From positions 460,241 through 486,254 of the forward strand of contig JH720326.1 of NCBI GenBank assembly GCA_000231825.2: a stretch of DNA of 26,014 bases, given 5' to 3'. How positions within the stretch are numbered: the first letter of the stretch is position 1; each line of letters starts with the position of its first letter. The stretch comes from Tetrahymena elliotti 4EA (lineage: Eukaryota > Ciliophora > Oligohymenophorea > Hymenostomatida > Tetrahymenidae). Positions 1 through 11,363 of the stretch are shown here, piece after piece. The notes under the pieces were generated by a model. The model was not told where the DNA came from. It was given only the letters and a program-made list of their open reading frames with translations, and did not search any database. A program made the translations under genes and the position numbers.

Positions 1-3000
1 TAAAATATTATTTAATTTTTTTTCATATTTGTTCACAATATCTCTATACTTATTATCTTTAGGCATTCTATTATCAAAATATTCCTTAATTGTAGTTTTC
101 CTTTGTTCAATAAACATGTTAAAAAATTTTTACATTTGTTATTTATAATTATCAAAATTTGCTCTTTCTAAAGCTTTGAAACATACTTCAAAAATATTTT
201 ATAAGGTTTCACAATTTTATGATTTTTTATCTAGATTTATATTAAAAGAGTTTTGAGAAAATAACAATACTTGACATTAATTTAGTTATAAAAAATTAAA
301 TGCTTTTTCTTGATTTGATTTGTCATCTTCTTCCAAATTATTTTCTGCAATTGCATTTAAAATATCAAGATTTGTTTCGTCTACTTGTAAGTTTTATTAA
401 GCATTATGAAGGTCATTTTAAGTATTTTATTTTAAGTTCATACCATACTTAAAAATTTTTTGATCATTATTGATACACTATTTTTCTTCTTCTTCTGTTA
501 TAGGTTTATACTCAAAATTAATTTCTAATTTTTCATTATTTATAAATTTTTATTTAGAAATATCATAAAAGTATTCAACAAATTTGTTATATTCCTCTTT
601 TATTTCAGATTCTTTACTAATTAAATCAATATCCTAATCATCATTTAAATAGATTTATATCATAGAGTATTTTAGTGTGCTCATTAAAGATAATGGATTT
701 TTAGGTTAATTCTTCTATAAGATTTCTTTATAAAATAAATCGTCTCTTACTTTTTATAGATTTGAATCATAATCTTTTGCAAGGAAGTTTTTTAAAAATC
801 CATAAGATAAACCTTTAGGGAATATCTTCGATATAGCGGCTTTAGTTTCTTTTTTGTCTAAGTGGCTTTAACTTTCTAATTGTAATTTTTTTTTGTCTCC
901 TTGATCAGAAACATTTTTTGTTAACAAAACCATAGAACCTAAGAAGAAGGAATCACTTTTCATCTTACCTGCACATATCTATAATTTTTTGAATAATGAT
1001 AAAAGAGGTTAATTAATACCATCATTATCACAAAAAATGACAGTGATATCACTCATACTTGTTATTTATAGTAGTAGCTTAACCTCTTCGTCATCAGTCC
1101 TTCTAATCGAAAACAATCCTTCACAATCCATTACTAAAATTAGTTTATTATTTATTTTTGAGAGCCCCATCCAAATACCATCAGTACATCTAGAAGCAGA
1201 AACACCAAATCTTGTTCCAAATAATCTGTTTAATTGAGAACTTTTACCTACTGATTATCTTCCACACATGGCAACAACATACATATCCTTATTTTGTAAT
1301 TAAACCATATTTTCTATCCAACCAAAAGAAATTTATTTTTTAATCTACTCAATTTAATCTTCAACTTCTGGAACATTCATTAAATCTTATTTGAACAAAC
1401 CATCCTTAAGAGGTAAATAATTTGATTGTTAAATTGTGGTAAGTTAAATAGGAATTCTAGTTTATAATATAAACTGCAAATCTTCTTTTAATATTTAATT
1501 AACTACTTATAATAAAGAATCAATTTTATTAATTAATAGGTCTATGGTGCTAAAACAATATTTGCTGCTATGGGTTATGTTAAATTATATGTTTTTGCTA
1601 ACTTTACAATCATTAAAATATTTTTCTATTTATTATTCAAAATTTCTAATACTTTTTTTGTAATCTCTTTCAAAGAAAAATAGTAAATGAACTAACTATG
1701 GACATCCTATTTATGTATAGTTACTCCCATAATGTAAAATAGATTTAATAACTTTATCAATTACAATATTACCTATTTTTTCTTTCTCTTCACTTATTTA
1801 ACTCATAGTTACTAATTCTTCAGTTTCGTCAATACCTTGGATTAAATAACAATCATAGCTGTTATTTTAGTATAAGGTAATTAATAAAATTGAACTATCT
1901 GATGTAATTATTTTAAAATTTGAAAAATTTTCTTTTAGCTTTATTTATTGTTTTACAATATAATTAGCATTCGTTAAATAAATAAAATTCTTTGTTTGAA
2001 AAGCATAAAAATCTCCTTCACTCGAATTTTTAACTTATTCAATATCTCCAGACTCTTCAATAGGTATATTTTCAATCCAAACTACTCCATCTTTTTTTAT
2101 CTCTCTTTATAGGTCAAATTTTAATTCCTTCAGTTACCCACTTAAGAAAAGTTCATAAAATTGTTTTTTACTTTTTTCATAAAGGATAACAACATTATTC
2201 TTTTCATTAAGAATAATACATTAATCAACTCTTTCTATTTATTTTCCTTATAAAGTCTTTTAAGTATAAACATTTGTATCAATTCTTCCCACTTCAAAGC
2301 TATAGTCTAAATTAATTTTACCTATACTATTTTTTTTGGTATCATTAGCAAAGATTACCCACTATCTGGAGTATTAATTGATAAATAAGGATACATCTAT
2401 ACTTCCTGCTATTGAAAAAATCTATTTTAATTCAAAATTTACTTTTTTTTTATTTACCATACAAATAAAGGTTTTCAAACATTTTTTATCTTATTAATTT
2501 TTATTGTTAAAAACTACATAATCTACTTAATCATCATAAGAAATATATTCAACCAATTAGTGAGCTTAATCACTTAAAACAATATTTTAAATTTTGTAAT
2601 TCAAGCTTAATAAAACTTCATCTTTTTTTAATGGATCATAAATAAATTAATAAGGTTTAATAGATATTCTTTTCTCTTTTAATCCTACCAACTTATCATA
2701 GCTTATACTGATCTAATTTAAAAACTCTTCTTTCTCTTTCAGTATTTTTTCGTTTAATTATTTTTTTTTTTAAACCATATTTTATGATAGAATATAGGTA
2801 GAGTAAAAGATAAAATTTAAAATTTCATTAGACGCACCTTTTTTAAGAGAGTAACTAAAATTTTAATTTAAATAATCCATAACAACTTAGGATACTTTAT
2901 TAAATATAAAAAAAAAACTCTAGTATTTTAGATATTATCCATAATCTGAAAAAAGCTCATTTTATTTTGGATTTATATTCATATGCTCAATAATTGTATC

Positions 3001-6000
3001 TAAATCATCGTTATATGAAAAAAGCCAAGATTTTTTCTTATTTATTTTCTTTTGAATAATTTCTTAAACTCTAGAAAATAATAAACAATTTGCACATCCA
3101 AACTTACTTGCTAGTTAATTATAAATCCTTTTCAAGCAATCTTCACATGAAAATTTAAGCTCTAATCGTTAATTAAGCTCTTACAAGCGAGAGTCTTTTT
3201 AGATAAGCTAAACTTGATTTGGTCCCTCATTTACATTTTACCCTTCTTCAACTTTCATTGATTTGTTATTAGATGAATGTAAAAGTTCTTCAATATGATT
3301 TTTATTATAAAAACTATTTAATAAATCATTAATTTTTACTTCAAAATTATCATAAAGATTTTAAATAGTATTTTGTAATTCTGTATGTTTGTTGAAAATA
3401 TTTAAAATATTTTTTTTTTTTTCTTTGACTTTTTTTATTTTTTCATATGAGTTTATATTTTGATCAAAAAATAATTAGTTGACATAACTTTTATTTTACT
3501 CAATTAAATAATTATACTGATAATAAAAATTTCTATCAATTATACTAGCCTCAGAGAATTAATTAATAATAATAGTATTATTTTAATCGTTAGATAGTAA
3601 AAATTTAGAACCAATTTCTATATTGGGATTAATCCTGATTTATTTTACAAAAATTGAAGATCTATCTTTAATTTGTTTAGGTGGTACTATTGCATCAAAT
3701 TATTCAAAAGGATTACGATTAGTCCAGTAAGAAACTTATTTTTAATTTAAACAAGTGATTAAAATTGGGCAACTATCAAGTAAAAAACGAATAAACAATT
3801 ATCCTTCTTCATTCTCAAAAACATCCCCTTCATACGCTCCTTTCTACTCTTCTAAAATTAAAAATATTGTTTAGCCATCTGTAATAGCTACTAATTAATC
3901 ATAATTAGGAGGCTAATAAGAGTCCAATTTAATTAGATCTGCTGCTTTAGGAAAATAATTTTAAATAATCTTCATAGATAACAAATAATCTCCATAAAAT
4001 GCTACACATTTTACTTCATCATGGTTAATTGAGTTAATTAATTCTTGAATCTATTAAAAGTCACAGACAACTTTAAGATTTGACACATCTAGGCAATATT
4101 CTTAAAGCTAATATACTAATGTATAAATTTTACTAACATCCTTATTTCTTCTACTTTCTGATTATTTTTCTAAAGTTTCTTTAGAAATTACATTTGGTTC
4201 ATTAATTTTTTTGTTACTCTCACATAATTTTTTAACTTTGAAAATATTTCCATACTCTTATTCTATTTAAATTATTTATTTCTTAGTTAAGCTAAATTAG
4301 TCATAAATTTCATCAAGCTCATTCCTATCTTCTTCTTGAGAAGATTTTAACAGATTTACAATAATTTAAACAGTATTATTATTTATTTTAGTTTGTAAAC
4401 TTTGATCTTTTATTTAATTCTAAATAAATGATTTAAACTCAAGTAACTCTGGTTGATAATTATCTTTATCTATTTCATCTTAATATTACTTCCATTTTTG
4501 AAGAATTTCTTTTGTTTATTTGTTTGAAAATTCTAAATTATCAAAAATATCATCAATTTCATTTTCACAATAATTTGACAGAGATGTAGTTAATTTTTAA
4601 ATTATTTCATTTTGTATTAGTTTTCCTTTCTTAGAATAGTAATTTTATTAAATACATAAAATAAATTCTCTAAGCTCTTTATTTGTTTCAGTAAGTTATT
4701 CATACCAATTTTAGTATATTTTAAACACATTAAAGCTTGTCATATTTACAATATTTTCTATTTCTTATAATGCTAAGATAAAATTCTCTTCACCAACATA
4801 TTATGCTATAACAATTTAACATTAAATTATTTTTTTCATATCAGAAAGAGGTATTAACAAAATATAGTTTTTGAGAATTTCTATTTATTTCTTACAAATC
4901 TCTTTCTTATTTTCTACAAGACAATCAAAAATATTATCAAATTATTTATCAAGTGAAGTATCATTTTTTTATTAGCTTAATTTTTGATTATTAATAGTGA
5001 CTTCTTCCATATTAGAATGAATTGGTAATAATTTTTTCAGATCATTAATAAAAAAATTTATTTTACTAACCACTTATTTTTCTTTATCTGTACTTAGTCC
5101 TATCTTTTCTAACAAGCTTAATATTCTTTTTTCAAGGATACCTTGATTAGAATTTAACATATTCTCAATGTAAATAAATAATGACTCTAAAACGTCTTTA
5201 TGAGTAACAGTCCAATCTATTTATGTAAGATCATTTATTTATTAAATGAAGAGTTATTTAAATTTTTCTTATGGGTTAAATGGAGCTAATTTTAGAGCTT
5301 CTTACATTTACACAAGTTAATTTAGCTCAAGAATAAAATTATTAATGTGATTCATTACTTTTTTTTTTTTTTCTCTACTAAGATTTCCTTTTTCTATTAT
5401 TTAAAAAATATTTTATTCTGAGATTTCTAATTTGTTTTCAATTTTATCTTTTAATTAATTAAAAAGCTATTCAAGGATGTCTTTATTATGAAATACATCC
5501 CAATCTTATTCCTATTCTTAATTTAACTTTTCAATTAAATTATTAATAAGAATATTTTTTGGATCTTATTAGCAGATTTTAGGTTTTTCCTTTATCTGTA
5601 TAATTTACTCACTTTTTTCTTTTATGACCACTCTCCTTTTCTATATTTCTACATTAAATTTTTGAAGCTCAGCTTTGATTTCTTTTTCTTACTTCCTGCG
5701 TAGATTTAATGTTTCAAAGATCTGATCAATATTTTCAGCCTGGTTTTCTATGCCCTAGTTCAGATTTAACATTTTTATCAATTGCTCAATACTTTCATTA
5801 TTTATTGTGATATTCTCTTCTTGAAGATACTTTGTTACATATCCTTAAAAATCTTAGATTAATTGTACTATTTATTTTTTCAGTTCTTCAATCTCAGTTT
5901 TTAGATTACCAATTGTATCTGTTTAATTATGATTTCCCTCATTTTACTCAATATTTTAAGAACCTTATTCATTATTATTTTCTTTTATTAAAGAAATTTT

Positions 6001-6624
6001 GGCTTCAATTTCTTTAATTTATTCTTTTTTTTGCTTCAGTTTTTACCTTAATTCTTCCCAGATTTCTAAAACTTAGTTTAATTCCTTATTATAAAGATCT
6101 AATCCATCTAAAATATCTTAAAATTTTTCCTCTTTTTTATCAAAATTCTCAACATTTGATACTAAGTATTTAATAAAAGAATCTAGGTAAGGCTAATTGC
6201 AACTTTACAATTTAGGTTAGATGATTTTTGTTATTTATTCAGTTCCTTCATTTGCTATTTACTAATAAGAGCTTTCAATTATTTCTTTATCCTTCATTAA
6301 AGAGTCTTAAGGTGATTCTTAAGTTATGATATTTTCAGCTGTTAAGTTACACTATTTAGCTTAACCTTCAATTTCCTTTCTTTTTTTTTAATATCTTAAA
6401 TGATATTCATTAGCAATAGAATAAATTTAGTTTAACTAGTTTTCATCAAGAATTTCTTGAAAATACATTTAGATAGTATCTTTAGTTATTAATTCCTAGT
6501 CCAAAATTTGTTAGAGTTGATCAGAGATGTTTACAGTCCTTAAATCACATACTTCCAAGATCTTTTCTTAGAATTCAGTTAAGAGTTTTTAGAAAGACTC
6601 TTCTTTTGCAAAGTAATTACCCAT
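1..6624 (-). CDS. Giant VLIG/URGCP-like GTPase, 3' end outside the window
   Basis: A single frame runs from ATG at 6624 to the window edge, 2208 codons, with many TAA/TAG (Gln) codons; the lines I checked triplet by triplet (1-4200 and 5041-6624) contain no TGA. A G domain lies at about residues 1780-2010: P-loop GRQSVGKS (1788-1795), then LFGTRF and RCTDGIW, a G3-like DCEGL, and a G4-like LLTKNVSD. The RCTxGxW element after the P-loop is typical of VLIG/URGCP-type GTPases rather than Ras-like ones. N-terminal to it are a Lys/Glu/Gln-rich, probably coiled-coil region (about 190-330), beta-strand-rich segments, and a CX2C-X14-CX2C cluster (C1159, C1162, C1177, C1180) that may bind zinc. The protein starts MGN, so Gly2 could be myristoylated. 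Family membership rests on motifs; its cellular role is unknown to me. The C-terminus continues left of base 1. Confidence 0.85.
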
Positions 6625-7817
6625 TTTATATTTTTTTTCTTTAGAAATGTTTTTTTTATTAGTTGATTTGATTTATATTTATGGGAAGGGTTAGCTTTTA
6701 TAGATAAAATATGGCAAAACTATTATAATATTTTTTAAAAGAAGGGGTAAGATCAATCTTGAAAGAAATATCTTTTTATATTAATTTGTTTAAAAATAAA
6801 TTGCTTTTTATTCAGAAATATTTGATTTATTAAGCCTTAATCATCAAAAAAATTAAGTTGAATTTAAAGGAGGATTTAATTATAAAGTATATCTAAATTC
6901 TTATTTACTTTTATTTGGGAAAGGATTTTGAAAAAAAATAGAAAAGTAGCAATCTTTCTATTTAAAATTTTTGAAGAAGATCAAATATATTTACTTTCTA
7001 ATGTTTCAACTTCTATGATATACAAATATAATCTCCATAAATATGTAGTTAAACAATTTTAAATAAAATAATCTGATTGAATAAAAAATAAACATTAATT
7101 TGCTTTGTTTTTATTTTATTCATAAAATGAAATGTAGAATTGTAATATTTTAGAAATAGTCTAATAATTAATTCATAATTTATCCACAGTAGCAAGTAAA
7201 TTTATTTGTTTTTCTGTGATTTTGGTGATATAAATAGGCAAACAAGTCTTCAACTAAATTATACAATCTATTATTTTTAGTTTAATATTCAAGATATGAA
7301 AATAAAATATTTATTTATTTTCATTCAAAAGTTTTAAAGTAGAATTATAAAAAGAAAAATAAATCTTCAAAATAAAATAAGATTATATATTTTAGAATTA
7401 ACATTAAATTTTTAGTATTTTTCGCAGTTTGAAGAAAAAAATCTAAAACCTTAGAGCGAAATCCTAAAGAAAAAGCAACAAAAAATATTGGTTATTTAAT
7501 GTTTGATTGATAGCCAAAATGAAATATTATTGAATTTATGGAAATATAATTTAATCAAATTTATTTATTTGACAATTAAAAAAGAATCACTTAAAACAAA
7601 TACTTTTCTTATTTTTAATATTCTAATAATTTTTGGTAATTAAAGAAGGATGGATAATTTTTCAATTTGAAAAAATAAGATAATTGCCTTATTGTTATCC
7701 TCTAATTTACCAAAAAATTTATTTTTCTTGAGATGTTACTTAATAAGCAAGCCTCCAAAATTGAAAAGATTTAAACAATTTTGACATACTCAATTCAAGA
7801 AAATAAGAAGATTTTTA

Positions 7818-7947
7818 TACAGTAATACCTCAATAACTCGCTCCTCGTTTTTTAATCTTGATGATAGACTAGGAATTAAAATATTTTAAAAAATAATAGG
7901 TGATTCCTCGTCAACACTCTCATTCCGATTTTAGAGGTATTATGGTA
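7818..7947. mobile_element. Candidate pogo/Tc1-type MITE
   Basis: A segment of about 126 bp is bounded by imperfect terminal inverted repeats, CAGTAATACCTC at 7820-7831 and the complement of CCATAATACCTC at 7934-7945, matching at 10 of 12 positions. TA dinucleotides lie directly outside both ends (7818-7819 and 7946-7947), as expected for a TA target-site duplication. The left end reads on as AATAACTCGCTCCTCG, resembling the CCTCGATAACTCG-type termini common in pogo/Tigger elements. There is no room for a transposase. It is also more GC-rich at its ends than its surroundings. A chance inverted repeat is possible. Confidence 0.4.
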
Positions 7948-8461
7948 TATTCCATGATTAGTGAAAGTTTCAGATGATTATAAAAATTCTAAAGCTTGTA
8001 AATAGCTAATATGTTTTGGGAAAAGATTAATTTCGGTTTTTTTCTACTTCTTCAAATAAAACAAAATTTGAGTATATAAAATGACTATGTTTTGAGAAAA
8101 TACAAAACTTTAAAATTTTTTATTTTCAAAATGGCTTTGTTTTTACTCAATAAAAATAATTAAAAAGATAAATACAAATAAAATAATTTTTTGTTTTAAC
8201 TTAATAACGATAAACAAATAAAAAGCTCATTATCTCTTAGAAAGATTTACAAAGCTAATAAGAGTAGAGGTGAAAGCATATTATTTAAAAATTAGCTTTC
8301 AAATTATTTGTGGAAAATCAAATATAGAGATAGCTATTGATGGCTTTTAGAATAGCTTATTAAAAAAGTAATTAAAATTCAATCTTGCATGAAAATAAAA
8401 GAATTTTATTTTGAAATGTATGGTATTAAATAATAATATTTCCAAATTAAAAATATTCACC

Positions 8462-8478
8462 CCTATCTCTTAGATAGG
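8462..8478. repeat. Short perfect hairpin, 7-bp stem and 3-nt loop
   Basis: CCTATCT and AGATAGG are separated by CTT. It lies in the gene-free stretch, with no neighbouring gene end close enough to make it a terminator, so no function is assigned. Confidence 0.3.
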
Positions 8479-8978
8479 TTTCTAGTTCAATTTTGTACAG
8501 CTCAATATCTAAAGCACTTATCAGAAAATCTTCGCATTATTAGATTTTTATTGAATATTTAATTTCCACTTATATTTTAAAATAATTAAGTAAATAAACA
8601 AACTAAAGTTTTGTTTTTTCCTTGTTTTAATTAAGTGATACGAGTAAATTATTCAAATCTTAAGTATTTTATAAATTCAAAGTTATTTTTTGGAATAATT
8701 TCATGGACCTTCCCTTAAACGTATTGAAAATAGTTTTATTATATATATTTTGTAATTATTTTTTTGAAATAAAGATAAACAAAAGTAAAAATTAGATTAA
8801 TAGTTCTAGGAATTCTAAATTGATCATACTCATTAATAAGAGAAATAGGAAATTAAATAAATAATAAAGCATAATTATTGAAATTATGGTAGTTAGTGAA
8901 TAATAAAAATAAATTTATTGATTATTTTTTTAAAGATTTTTAAAAAAATGAGTTTGTCTGAAAATAAAGAGTTGTATG

Positions 8979-9005
8979 TACAGTAAATCATCAAATATTC
9001 GGTTC
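8979..9005. repeat. Solo sequence resembling the MITE terminus
   Basis: Starting with TACAGTAA, this 27-nt stretch matches the left end of the 7818-7947 element at about 19 of 27 positions, including the shared TCG near position 22. No matching inverted end was found nearby. It may be a decayed second copy or a coincidence in AT-rich DNA. Confidence 0.2.
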
Positions 9006-9337
9006 TCAATTCACCAAAAATTCAAAAAATAATTGAATAATCATTTTAAATTTTGACAATTTTCAAATTTTCATTAGCCATTCTCCATAAAAAATTACAG
9101 TATCTTTAAAAATTTAATATTATTTTATTCATAACAGTTATTTCAAATTATTTAAATGCTGTAAGAAACTATATGTAAGAAATAAATTTAAATATATTAG
9201 GATATAATTTAAGTACTTACATATAAACTATATGCAAGGGTTAAAATAAAAAAGTAAATTAATCATAGTAGTGGATTTATATCTACAAATAACAATAAAA
9301 AACAGATGAGTGAGTATGTTTAGAATAGGGACCAGGT

Positions 9338-9424
9338 TATCTTAGGTATTCTTTTATCAAAATACTCCTTAATTTTTATTTTTATTTGTTGAATAAATGA
9401 ATTGAAAAATCTTGACATGGTCTA
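9338..9424 (-). pseudogene. Relic of a paralogue of the giant GTPase gene
   Basis: On the minus strand this stretch reads 29 codons closely matching residues 2162-2190 of the GTPase gene at 1-6624. About 17 of 29 residues are identical, including FFN, FI and IKEYFD followed by R.PK. At DNA level it aligns with positions about 55-141 without a gap. Similarity ends abruptly on both sides, and no GTPase domain or long frame lies nearby, so this is a fragment of a duplicated copy rather than a gene. It lies in the same orientation as, and upstream of, the intact copy. Confidence 0.6.
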
Positions 9425-11363
9425 ATTTTAATTGATATAAATTTATTTTAAGAAATGATTTGAGTTTAATAAAAGTGAAAAACATTCAACAAATGAAAAT
9501 TTAATGATAAAAATAATAAAATAAAGAGGAAAACTACATAAAAACTAAACAAATAAATTGAAGGGGAAGAAGATTGGTTAAAAATGAATTTCTAATTTTG
9601 CAAGATATACAAACAAAAAATAATAAATAAATACAATCTGAGTAAATACAAGGTATATTATTGTTGATAAGAAAATTTAAAAAGCTAATTAATAATAAAA
9701 GAAAAAATAGATCAAATTATGTTTTTTAAGGTCATTGTGTTAATAAGTTGTTTTTCAATTCTGTTTTATTAAAACGATTACTAAAAAACCTAATTAGAAT
9801 AATTTTAAATTTTAGAATTAATTGGCTTTTAATAAATTTCCTGAGATCATAATATACCTCAATTTAAAAATAAAATTAATACTTAAATATTGTTTTATTC
9901 TTAAACCCATAGATAGTAATTAGACAAATATTGAAGATTTTTTAACTCCTAAAAGCAAGGCTTATTTCATAGTAAAAAACCCAAAAAAAGCATAAGAATC
10001 TATTTTATTTAATAAGATAATTTAATTACTATGAAGCGAAATGCAAATTTTAAAAGCTTTTCCCTAAATAAATTTATTTTTCCTTTAAAATTGTATTCAT
10101 TCCGAATGTTGTAGTATTATTATCATTAAAATAAAGTAACTTAGTAAAGATAGATAAGTTGAGTTTTATGATTAATAAGGATAATAATTGATTAATTTAC
10201 ATTTAAAATTAAGCCTTTATGAATTTATAGCCTTATTTTTAAGTCGAAATTACTATCTATAAAACTGATAGGATTGATCTCAAGACATTTTTAATTATTA
10301 TTTATCCTAAATCAAATTTAACGATAAATTAATTTGTTTTCAAAATTGTTAGTACAATTAATTCGCACTTAAATCCTCATAATTTATTAGATTTACAAAT
10401 ATAATTTATTTTTAAAAAGATACACTCCATTTAATCTAAATTTTTCAAGTAAAAAGACCTTCAAAATGATTTAATTATAAGGATTTTCCATCTTAATCAA
10501 CATTAAAATAGTGTTTTTATTTACAAAATAAAATAATACTAGCTGTGATATCATATTAATATATATATCCACAACTCTAATAAGTTTGTTTAGTAGTACT
10601 TTAAAAATAATATTCATTTCATAATTTTAAAACTATATAGTAAAAATTAAAATTATAAATATCTTCATCTATTTTTAAAGTATTTATGCTTGATAGTTCA
10701 TGAAAATATTAATTTAAATTTAATAAATTCATAAAATACTATTGATATCACTAAAAATAAAATAAAATAGTTGAATTTTAAAATAGTGTAAAAAAAAACA
10801 ATCTTAATAAAAAATTGATAAAAAAAAACAAATTTTTTGTTTTGTTGAATTTGAATAAAAAAGAAATAAATGTTGAGTTGAGGAATAAGTTATGTCTGAA
10901 TCAAAGGTTGTATGTATGTATATTAATATATCTTTACAAATAATTAAAATAAACCAATATATTTAAAGTTTACTGAATAGGTAGATATAATAATTTAAAA
11001 ATTAATTGAAATACTTAGAGTAAAGTATTTATTTGAAATCAACAAGAATAAATATATTAGTTTAGTTTTCTATTATCATTCTCAGTTATTGAAATATATA
11101 TTTTAATTTATAACTTAATTATTATTTTTCATAAAAATTACTTTCCTATCCTAACAAATTCGTCTTAACTAATTATTGGTTGTTCCATATTTTAAGCCTT
11201 TTGTTGTTTTTAAGGTTTTTATTATTATTATTGTTATCTTTGTTATGATATTTTATTTAAATAAACCTTGCGAGTTTTGCATCAAAGTATTTAGTTAAAA
11301 TAGTTTATAAGAAGGATAAATTATAAATATTGTGATTAAAATTTTAAATATTTGTTAAAATTA

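Larger units (their letters stand above)
6625..11363. other. Long AT-rich intergenic stretch without an intact gene
   Basis: About 4.7 kb of very AT-rich DNA with frequent TGA in all frames examined and none of the Gln-rich long frames seen in the flanking genes. It should hold the promoter of the GTPase gene next to 6624 and the 3' untranslated region of the GYF gene next to 11364, but I see no recognisable motif for either. The only structured items found are a candidate inverted-repeat element (7818-7947), a TIR-like solo end (8979-9005), a perfect 7-bp hairpin (8462-8478) and a relic of the GTPase gene (9338-9424). I found no tRNA or other RNA gene. Confidence 0.6.

Noticed and set aside
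1001..1016. AAAAGAGGTTAATTAA, reminiscent of the Tetrahymena chromosome-breakage sequence.
   Set aside because: It lacks the conserved 15-base core on either strand and lies inside the coding frame of the GTPase.
5832..6017. A 61-codon plus-strand frame.
   Set aside because: It is antisense to the coiled-coil part of the GTPase gene.
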